A DNA stretch of 5,767 nucleotides from Phycisphaerae bacterium (GTDB taxonomy: Bacteria > Planctomycetota > Phycisphaerae > UBA1845 > UTPLA1), in the NCBI GenBank assembly GCA_016935885.1, contig JAFGQA010000132.1:1-5767 (forward strand). The letters are read 5' to 3'. A program made the translations under genes and the position numbers. The notes beneath the pieces were generated by a model, which was given only the letters and a program-made list of their open reading frames with translations, searched no databases and was not told the origin of the DNA. Positions 1 to 5,292 of this stretch are shown one piece after another. How positions within the stretch are numbered: the first letter of the stretch is position 1; every line of letters begins with the position of its first letter.

Positions 1-900
1 CCCGACCGCTTCATGCACCTGCTCTGGCGGTTCAATTTCCCCATCTCGATGTTGACCTGGGATGTGATTGCCCTCAACGGGTACCTGCTATTAAACCTGC
101 ATATCTGCGGCTACCTGCTCTATTGTGCTTACTGCGGGCGTCAGCCGTCAAAAGCCTTCTACATCCCCTTTGTGTTCATCGCGATTGTGTGGGCCGTCAG
201 TATTCACACCGTAACCGCGTTCTTGTACGTGGGCTTGGGCGGACGACCCTTCTGGAACTCGGCGATTATTGCACCACGCTTCCTGGCGAGCGCCTTCGCC
301 GCGGGGCCGGCGTTCATCATCCTGACCCTTCAGATCGTCCGCCGATGCACCGCCCATTCGGTTAGTGATGATGCCCTGCTGACGCTACGTCGTATCGTGC
401 AGGTCGCTTTGATCATCAACATGTTCTTGCTGGCCTGCGAAGTGTTCACGGAGTTCTATACCGACTCGGCCCACGTGGCCTCGGCCCGCTATCTCTACTT
501 CGGTTTGCACGGACGAACAGCCCTCGTCCCCTGGATCTGGACTGCGATTGGAATGAACCTTGTCGCGACAGCGCTGTTCATGCTTCCCGCCTCACGCAGC
601 CTCAAGACCCTCAACGTTGCGTGTATCTTGGCCATCGTCGGCATCTGGATCGAGAAGGGCATGGGGCTGATAGTACCGGCATTCGTACCCACGCCGCTCG
701 GTGAAGTCGTCGAGTACGTGCCGACGATTCACGAAGTGATGGTCTGCCTCGGGATCTGGGCCCTGGGACTGCTGCTCTACACGATCTTCGTGCGTGTCTC
801 GGTCCCAGTGCTTGCCGGTCAAGTGACCTATGCTCGGCGTTTGGAACAGGAATCTGGAAAACGCCCGTTGGTTGCGGCCGGCGCGTCCCCTTCGGCCTAA
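1..900 (+). CDS. NrfD/PsrC-family integral membrane quinone-interacting subunit (5'-truncated)
   Basis: NrfD/PsrC-type proteins are multi-spanning cytoplasmic-membrane subunits that bind (mena)quinone and pass electrons to or from an iron-sulfur or cytochrome partner. The frame is open from base 1 (residues PDRF precede the first Met at 13), so the true start lies upstream. The visible 299 residues compare with over 400 for DsrP/HmeB-like relatives. The entry segment FNFPISMLTWDV followed by NGYLLLNL is typical of this family, as are WAVSIHTVTAFLY, GRPFWNSAI and APRFLASAFAAGPAF. I count about seven hydrophobic helices, roughly at residues 22-45, 55-78, 95-117, 130-148, 174-195, 203-225 and 244-267, ending in a polar tail. 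The stop lies 18 bp before the octaheme cytochrome gene, so the two are almost certainly one transcription unit. An iron-sulfur partner, if present, would be upstream. Family call is firm; the exact subgroup is inferred. Confidence 0.9.
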   Translation, partial: PDRFMHLLWRFNFPISMLTWDVIALNGYLLLNLHICGYLLYCAYCGRQPSKAFYIPFVFIAIVWAVSIHTVTAFLYVGLGGRPFWNSAIIAPRFLASAFAAGPAFIILTLQIVRRCTAHSVSDDALLTLRRIVQVALIINMFLLACEVFTEFYTDSAHVASARYLYFGLHGRTALVPWIWTAIGMNLVATALFMLPASRSLKTLNVACILAIVGIWIEKGMGLIVPAFVPTPLGEVVEYVPTIHEVMVCLGIWALGLLLYTIFVRVSVPVLAGQVTYARRLEQESGKRPLVAAGASPSA

Positions 901-902
901 CA

Positions 903-908
903 AGGGAG
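903..908 (+). promoter_or_regulatory. Ribosome binding site of the octaheme cytochrome gene
   Basis: AGGGAG lies 10 nt before the ATG at 919, inside the 18-bp gap after the NrfD-like gene. It supports that ATG as the start, as does the signal peptide that begins immediately after it. Confidence 0.6.
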
Positions 909-918
909 TGAAACCGTC

Positions 919-2421
919 ATGAGTCGATCGATCTTCGCCCGCACACGGCGCGTTGCCTTCTGCGCAAGCGCCTTCGCGCTGCTTGCGTCAACCTCTGTCG
1001 CATTCGCTCAGGCGTGGGGACTGCCGGAGATGTCCCCAGAAACGAAAGCCTGCGTTGAGTGCCATAAGTTGGAGAATACGCCCATTTATCAGCAGTGGGG
1101 CAACAGCAAGCATTTCCGCGCCAACGTCGGCTGTTACGAGTGCCATGCGGCCAAAGAGGGCGAGGTCGATGCCTTCAAACACGAAGGGCAGTGGATCGCC
1201 ACGATCGTCTCACCCAAGGACTGCGCCCGCTGCCACGCGACTGAGGCTGAGGAGTTCTCCCACTCGCACCATTCCAAGGCCGCCCGCATTCTTGGTTCAC
1301 TCGATAATGTCCTGGCCGAGGTGGTTGAAGGCAATCGCGGCATGATCACGCCCGCCTTCCAGAACGGAAACAGCGCCGCTGCCGTCAGCGGGTGCTGGCA
1401 ATGTCATGGGAGCGAAATCAAGGTCCTGCCCGGCGGCAAGCTGGACCCGGCCACGTGGCCCAACACCGGGATCGGGCGCATCAACCCCGATGGCTCGGAG
1501 GGTTCGTGCTCAGCCTGCCACAGCCGGCATTCCTTTTCCGCCTGGCAGGCCCGGCACCCGGACAATTGCGGCAAGTGCCACATGGGACCGGACCATCCCC
1601 AAATGGAAATCTACTACGAATCGAAGCACGGCATCGCTTTTCGGGCGTTCAAAGACAAGCTCAATATGGACTCGTCCAAATGGGTCGTCGGCGAGGATTA
1701 TCATCTCGCCCCGACGTGCGCCACCTGCCATATGAGCGCCACACCCAGCCGCCCGGCCACGAAAAACCGCCCCGCGCGCCCGGGGCTGCCGGTTAGCCAC
1801 GACGTCGGCCTGCGCATCAGTTGGAACAATCGGCCGGCGATTTCGATTCGACCGGAAGTGAGCGACAAGAAGATGGGCTTTCCCGGCGCGGATATCAACT
1901 GGGAGACGCGGCGCAGTAACATGAAAACCGTTTGCATCAATTGCCACGAACAGCAGTGGGTCGACAACTTCTACGTGCAGTACGACAGCCTGATTGAGCT
2001 GTACCACGCAAAATTCGCTCGGACCGGACTTGAACTGTACAACCTGGCCAAGCCACTTCTGACTGAGCCGCAGTTCTCGAACAAGCTGGATTTCACCTGG
2101 TTCGAGATCTGGCATCACGAGGGACGTCGTGCCCGGCACGGTGTCTCCATGATGGGGCCTGACTATACCCACTGGCACGGCACGTACGAGGTGGCGAAGC
2201 ACTTCTACTCGGAAATGGTCCCCGAGCTGCGCGAGTTGATTCACCAGGGGAAGGCATCGGGTGACGAAGAGAAGGTCAAGGCCGCCGAGGCGCTGGAGGC
2301 GAGGCTGGCCGAGGTGCTCAACTCGGCAAACCATAGCTGGTACCTAAACAAGATGGATCCCGAAGAGCAGAAAGCCCGTCAGCAGCGTCAAGAGGAGTTC
2401 AAGAAACGCTACGGCGAGTAG
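919..2421 (+). CDS. Octaheme c-type cytochrome, hydroxylamine oxidoreductase (HAO)-like
   Basis: Members of this family oxidise hydroxylamine or hydrazine, or run in reverse to reduce nitrite or NO, outside the cytoplasmic membrane. The 500-residue product has a Sec signal peptide with likely cleavage after AFA at residue 30. It has exactly eight CXXCH heme sites, with first Cys at residues 45, 72, 102, 159, 197, 217, 267 and 339. No CXXCK site is present, which argues against NrfA-type pentaheme or Otr/TvNiR-type octaheme reductases. The stretch WHHEGRRARHG (398-408) and GPDYTHWHG (413-421) match the conserved C-terminal helical part of the HAO family. Tyr416 or Tyr423 there could be the tyrosine that cross-links to the active-site heme 4 in oxidative HAO. 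Histidines 115, 117, 118, 399, 400, 418 and 420 are candidate distal ligands. The tail is charged with no C-terminal anchor, so the protein is probably soluble and periplasmic. It follows the NrfD-like gene by 18 bp, suggesting electron exchange with quinone. Direction of catalysis is unknown. Confidence 0.93.
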   Translation: MSRSIFARTRRVAFCASAFALLASTSVAFAQAWGLPEMSPETKACVECHKLENTPIYQQWGNSKHFRANVGCYECHAAKEGEVDAFKHEGQWIATIVSPKDCARCHATEAEEFSHSHHSKAARILGSLDNVLAEVVEGNRGMITPAFQNGNSAAAVSGCWQCHGSEIKVLPGGKLDPATWPNTGIGRINPDGSEGSCSACHSRHSFSAWQARHPDNCGKCHMGPDHPQMEIYYESKHGIAFRAFKDKLNMDSSKWVVGEDYHLAPTCATCHMSATPSRPATKNRPARPGLPVSHDVGLRISWNNRPAISIRPEVSDKKMGFPGADINWETRRSNMKTVCINCHEQQWVDNFYVQYDSLIELYHAKFARTGLELYNLAKPLLTEPQFSNKLDFTWFEIWHHEGRRARHGVSMMGPDYTHWHGTYEVAKHFYSEMVPELRELIHQGKASGDEEKVKAAEALEARLAEVLNSANHSWYLNKMDPEEQKARQQRQEEFKKRYGE

Positions 2422-3099
2422 TCAGTCGGGATCCAAAGGCGCAACCTTGAAGTTCCTGCCTCCGGGTCACCTTGGCGCGGAGCGCTGGTTTTCAAGTTGG
2501 CATTCATGGGTCGCGTGCTGGCAAGCCCCGTGATGATCTACCGAAATCCCAGGTCCAGTGGCTATAGCAATCTGAGATTGACTGTAGCGTCCGACCGCCG
2601 CGTCGGTAGTAAAAAACCGGCGATTCTCGTCGGTCGACAGTGGCGTCCGCCGCTACGTGGTCTCTTGAATTGCCCTAACGACTTCCAGCGGTGCAGGCTG
2701 CAAGTCCTCCTGAAGACCGGCACCGCGGCCGAGGCGGAGGGAACGGGCGTACCGCCGAGTCTGGTGCTGGAATTCGCGGCCAGTGGACATGGTAAGCTGG
2801 GCAATTTTGGCTCCACCCGGGGGCTCTTCGGGCACTCGTCCCGGAGGGGATAGAAGCCGAGGGGTCTTGGGGGCGAGCAGCCCCCAAGGGATCGGCGACA
2901 ACGCGCCGATGCCGGATCTTGTTCGACGAACGAACAGCGTTCCACGTATCGCCTGCCGCCGGGTAACGCAGCAGGGTAGCGTGGAGATGCACCAGCATCT
3001 CAGGAGACCGGCCGGGGCGAACTCCGGCTTTCCTGGTTGAAAGCTGCCTCGCTGAGCGGCGCAGGCCTGACGTGTCGAGAATCGTGTGGCGTAGGCGTG
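2422..3099. other. Convergent intergenic region without a convincing gene
   Basis: These 678 bp separate the 3' end of the cytochrome gene from the 3' end of the peptide operon on the other strand. Open frames exist on both strands (for example 2497-2853 plus and 2562-2945 minus), but their products are rich in Arg, Pro, Ser and Gly, overlap each other and show no domain, helix or signal pattern. I read them as chance frames in GC-rich DNA or decayed sequence. No clear stem plus T-run terminator is visible after either gene. Besides the hairpin run listed separately, there are inverted repeats at 2584-2589/2651-2656 (enclosing smaller stems at 2591-2606 and 2617-2633), 2688-2694/2720-2726 (7 bp) and 2733-2737/2752-2756. 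Confidence 0.6.
2817..3035. other. Run of near-contiguous hairpins (candidate structured RNA or hairpin element)
   Basis: Seven inverted repeats follow one another with almost no linkers. Stems are 2817-2821/2840-2844; 2866-2874/2880-2888 (9 bp perfect, 5-nt loop); 2891-2897/2904-2910 (7 bp perfect); 2920-2925/2931-2936 (6 bp, 5-nt loop); 2941-2946/2980-2985 with an inner stem 2952-2956/2971-2975; 2986-2990/2995-2999 (4-nt loop); and 3001-3005/3031-3035 with an inner stem 3011-3015/3024-3028. No T-tract follows any of them, so simple terminators are unlikely. I do not recognise tRNA, tmRNA, RNase P, or a group II intron domain V. Inverted repeats read the same on both strands, so the transcribed strand cannot be told. 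GC-rich DNA gives many short stems by chance; the tight succession is the argument here, and covariation is untested. Confidence 0.35.
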
Positions 3100-3903
3100 T
3101 CAGTGCAGCCAGAGAATTGTGATGACGAGCACACCCATGGCGACAAAGGCGTTTCGCATGCTTATGTGGCTGGCCATGGCGTAATTCGTAACGATGAGAG
3201 TGTAACCCTGGTTCAACAAGATCATCTTCACGAGCTTCGCCTTCTCGACCTCGTCATGGCCAGCAACCGCGCTCCCCGGTTCGCGCGTTTGGAGCCAGCG
3301 GTCGTATTGGCGGTTGACCCCAATCGCCCGTATCGCGCAACTCCCGCTCATGACTAGCCACACGACGACAGCCGTGAGTATTACGCGGAATAGGTTGGCC
3401 GGGGCGTCCGGCTGCTTGAACAGGTCATCTTTGAGCAGGGCCAGGCCGGCGGCCAGCAATCCAGTCACGACCGCTATCGTGGCGGCGTTCCCCTGCACGC
3501 GCTGCTGAACCGCGGCTCGTCGCCGCATCTCGAGCTCGTGTGACTCCTGCAGTTCCTCCAGGCCCACATCAAGATAGCCGCGATGGGCCTCGTCCAACTC
3601 GGCTGACCGGGCGGCTGCGAGCAGGACGGGCGTGTGTTTGCGATCAAAAAGCCAGCACTCAAGGAGAGGGACAATCTGGCGGAGAAACCGCGTCGCGAGC
3701 CGCTTGAACGAATCCAATACGCTGCTTAGGTGCGCCCACTTGAGGTTCTTCGCACTCTCAGCGACGGACGGTACAAGTTTGGCGACCTCGATGGCGGCTG
3801 CGACGATAGCGCACGTACAGAGTGGTAGCAAGCGCGCCGCTCGGCGCAAGGCATGGGCAGCCGAGGCTCTAGGATCTGCGGGACCGTCCTGGTGGTGTGT
3901 CAT
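3100..3903 (-). CDS. Multi-spanning membrane protein of unknown family, coupled to the ATP-grasp gene
   Basis: I do not recognise this 267-residue protein. Its ATG (3903-3901) overlaps the TGA of the ATP-grasp gene (3902-3900) as ATGA, and GGAG sits 4 nt upstream, so I prefer this start over the in-frame ATG at 3918. Residues 1-24 are polar and basic; 25-44 form a weak hydrophobic segment. Residues 50-136 are mostly helical and charged, with the run EELQESHELEMRRRAAVQQR (117-136). Then come clear membrane helices at about 140-157, 171-194 and 249-266, the last reaching the C-terminus, giving three or four spans. The layout of a charged amphipathic helix running into a helical hairpin, then a polar loop and a final span, superficially recalls small two- to four-span membrane effectors such as SLATT or Pycsar TM proteins; this is only a topology resemblance. 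Coupling to the ligase implies a role with the peptide: export, immunity, receptor or target. No ABC, protease or MATE features are seen. Confidence 0.8.
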   Translation of the reverse strand: MTHHQDGPADPRASAAHALRRAARLLPLCTCAIVAAAIEVAKLVPSVAESAKNLKWAHLSSVLDSFKRLATRFLRQIVPLLECWLFDRKHTPVLLAAARSAELDEAHRGYLDVGLEELQESHELEMRRRAAVQQRVQGNAATIAVVTGLLAAGLALLKDDLFKQPDAPANLFRVILTAVVVWLVMSGSCAIRAIGVNRQYDRWLQTREPGSAVAGHDEVEKAKLVKMILLNQGYTLIVTNYAMASHISMRNAFVAMGVLVITILWLH

Positions 3904-4850
3904 CGCTCTCCGGCGCAAAGTGCATCCGCCAGGGCGCGATCAATTCGCATCCCGGTCGGCTCAAGAAGCCACGCCCATTCGCCAGTGGGATTGATCTCCA
4001 GGAAGTAATAAACGTCGCCGACCAGCGCCAGATCGATGGCCCCGTACGTGAGGTGCAGCATCCTGGTGAGCTCGACGCAACGCATCTGGATATCGTTTGG
4101 CAGCAAATGAACCGCGAACGTCGCGTCTTCCTTGGCCAGACGCCAGTCGCCCTCGATCCCCGCGCCGTTGCACTTGACCGACGCGGCGTAGCATGTCTCT
4201 CCGACGACCGTGACGCGGATGTCGAGTTTGCCCTTCAAATGTTGCTGGAGCACGGCCGGCATCGAGGACAACGAATCAGCGTGGACATCATCGATACCGA
4301 CCCGCTGCGTGTAAAGGAACGCGTCCTGGTCTTCCATGCGCACCAGAAAAGAGTCCAATGCTTTCAAAGCGGCTCGTTGTTCGGAATCCCATATTGGCGA
4401 TGCGGCATGTGGCGCAGTGTTTCCGATCAGCGTCGCGGGCACCGTAAAGCCAGTTCGGTTGGCGCACAGGAGTTGGTATGGCTTGCACTCGGCGGTGTAG
4501 ACGGCCTGCGGGTGGTTGATCCAGCGAGCCTGATCGAACACGATTAGGCTGCGCACGAACGCCGCCCATTGGTGCCGCTTGAGCAGTTCCTCCGGTTTCC
4601 AGCGGCCCACGCTGCTTTCGCGCAGGTAGGTGGGGGCGCGGTAGAGAATAGCAGTCAGCGTCTCATGCGTGATGGCAATGTCGCGGCCCTCGCTCCGAAT
4701 CGACAGCGCCGGCTGGACGGGATCTAGCGCAACCGTGTCATCGGCCAACAGGTCCAGGTCCAACCGGTGATACGTCACACCCCGCCGTCGGAGTTCCGCA
4801 ACGACGTAGTCCGTTGCGAAGTCGCGGGAATTAGCAACAAGCAGAATCAC
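3900..4850 (-). CDS. ATP-grasp peptide ligase, graspetide maturase (MvdC/MvdD-like)
   Basis: Graspetide ligases use ATP to phosphorylate Asp/Glu side chains of a precursor peptide and join them to Ser/Thr (ester) or Lys (amide) side chains, making macrocycles in the cytoplasm. From the GTG start the protein is 316 residues, the usual size. It shows the N-terminal strand ILLVANSRD, WINHP (110-114), KPYQL (123-127), GFTVPATLIGN (134-144), KLDIRVTVVG (208-217), DWR (235-237), YGAIDLAL (269-276) and the metal-binding FLEINPTGEW (283-292, with E285 and N287). These occur in the family's order. The lysine expected in the ATP-binding strand near 163-175 looks replaced by Arg171 unless Lys163 serves. 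Start: a TTG at 4862 is also in frame, but the AAGGA before it leaves only 2 nt; from GTG at 4850 the gap is 14 nt, so neither is ideal. The gene follows the precursor by 36 bp and couples to the membrane gene. Family is confident; substrate assignment rests on adjacency. Confidence 0.9.
   Translation of the reverse strand: MILLVANSRDFATDYVVAELRRRGVTYHRLDLDLLADDTVALDPVQPALSIRSEGRDIAITHETLTAILYRAPTYLRESSVGRWKPEELLKRHQWAAFVRSLIVFDQARWINHPQAVYTAECKPYQLLCANRTGFTVPATLIGNTAPHAASPIWDSEQRAALKALDSFLVRMEDQDAFLYTQRVGIDDVHADSLSSMPAVLQQHLKGKLDIRVTVVGETCYAASVKCNGAGIEGDWRLAKEDATFAVHLLPNDIQMRCVELTRMLHLTYGAIDLALVGDVYYFLEINPTGEWAWLLEPTGMRIDRALADALCAGER
3906..3911 (-). promoter_or_regulatory. Ribosome binding site of the membrane protein gene
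   Basis: GGAGAG on the minus strand lies within the end of the ATP-grasp gene, with its GGAG core 4 nt before the ATG at 3903. Together with the ATGA overlap it selects the start at 3903 and suggests translational coupling. Confidence 0.5.
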
Positions 4851-4886
4851 GGAATCACACAAAGTCCTTATACAGCATGATGCCGT

Positions 4887-5162
4887 TTACTCTCCCTTCA
4901 TGTCCTCGCCGGTTTCGATATCCGCCTTCTTCGACATCGGCGGGCGCGGTTTGGGAGGCGGCGGTCGCGGTGATGGTTGCGGCCGGGGTGACGGCTTCGG
5001 GGGTGAGGCATCAGCGAATGCGGCACCGTCCGCGAAGAGTGCCTCGGCAGCATCGCTATCCACCCACGCACCAATGTCGCGCCGGTAGCGCCAACCGGTG
5101 ATGGGTCGGATAGGGTCCACCGGAAAACGGTGCGCGAGTCGGATCAACAGGTGTTCACTCAT
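4887..5162 (-). CDS. Candidate graspetide precursor peptide with Pro-rich spacer and acidic C-terminus
   Basis: This 91-residue peptide is the probable substrate of the neighbouring ATP-grasp ligase. The ATG at 5162 is chosen because GGGAGGA stands 6 nt upstream; the frame stays open to 5294 but that extension has no comparable site. Three zones are visible. Residues 1-50 look like a leader: LLIRLAHRF (5-13), DPIRPITGWRYRRDIGAWV (16-34) and a DAAEALF helix. Its LIRLAHRF may play the part of the PFFARFL helix of microviridin leaders (inference). Residues 53-75 are a low-complexity linker, 14 Pro of 23, alternating with Ser, Lys, Arg and Gln and with no acidic residue. Residues 76-91 (MSKKADIETGEDMKGE) are a short acidic tail with one Ser (77), one Thr (84), Lys 78/79/89 and Asp/Glu at 81, 83, 86, 87 and 91, the residue types a graspetide ligase joins. 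No known TTxxxxEE or TxxTxxE-like repeat is present, so the core is atypical. No Cys; signal peptide absent. Confidence 0.75.
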   Translation of the reverse strand: MSEHLLIRLAHRFPVDPIRPITGWRYRRDIGAWVDSDAAEALFADGAAFADASPPKPSPRPQPSPRPPPPKPRPPMSKKADIETGEDMKGE

Positions 5163-5168
5163 CTCAGA

Positions 5169-5175
5169 TCCTCCC
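5169..5175 (-). promoter_or_regulatory. Strong ribosome binding site of the precursor gene
   Basis: GGGAGGA on the minus strand lies 6 nt before the ATG at 5162. It is the best Shine-Dalgarno match in the operon and decides the start of the small peptide gene. It would favour high precursor output relative to the poorly initiated ligase. Confidence 0.7.
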
Positions 5176-5264
5176 GTATCGGTTACAGCGAGCGCCTTCC
5201 TCCGCTTTCCGCGGCGCATCGTTGGTCGCGGTTCAGGGCCGCTCCTTGGGACAGATTCTGGACT

Positions 5265-5292
5265 ATCGTACCCCCTAACCTGCAACCGTTCC
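5265..5292 (-). promoter_or_regulatory. Possible promoter of the peptide operon (weak)
   Basis: On the minus strand GGAAC (5292-5288) is followed after 17 nt by TACGAT (5270-5265), which matches 4 of 6 bases of a sigma-70 -10 box. The upstream element is a poor sigma-70 -35 but resembles the GGAAC core of ECF-sigma promoters. Transcription would start near 5258 with a leader of about 95 nt. The match is weak and given only as the best candidate in the region. Confidence 0.15.

Noticed and set aside
919..960. Twin-arginine signal in the cytochrome N-terminus
   Set aside because: The RTRR stretch lacks the SRRxFLK consensus, and c-type cytochromes receive heme after Sec export, so a Sec signal is preferred.
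1510..2334. 274-codon open frame on the minus strand
   Set aside because: It lies wholly inside the octaheme cytochrome gene on the opposite strand. The plus-strand product has eight heme motifs and a signal peptide, and the antisense product shows no family features.
2866..2910. Hairpins considered as rho-independent terminators
   Set aside because: No T-tract follows on either strand, and they lie over 440 nt from the cytochrome stop and about 190 nt past the membrane protein stop.
2562..2945. 127-codon minus-strand frame in the convergent gap
   Set aside because: The composition is Arg/Pro/Ser-rich and without domains, it overlaps plus-strand frames of equal quality, and it runs through the hairpin array. 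I read it as non-coding.
2915..2945. GTTCGA seen as a possible tRNA T-loop
   Set aside because: The surrounding bases do not form an acceptor stem, anticodon arm or D arm; the motif belongs to the hairpin 2920-2936.
3897..4547. 216-codon open frame on the plus strand
   Set aside because: It is antisense to the ATP-grasp ligase, whose motifs are intact on the minus strand. The antisense product has no recognisable pattern.
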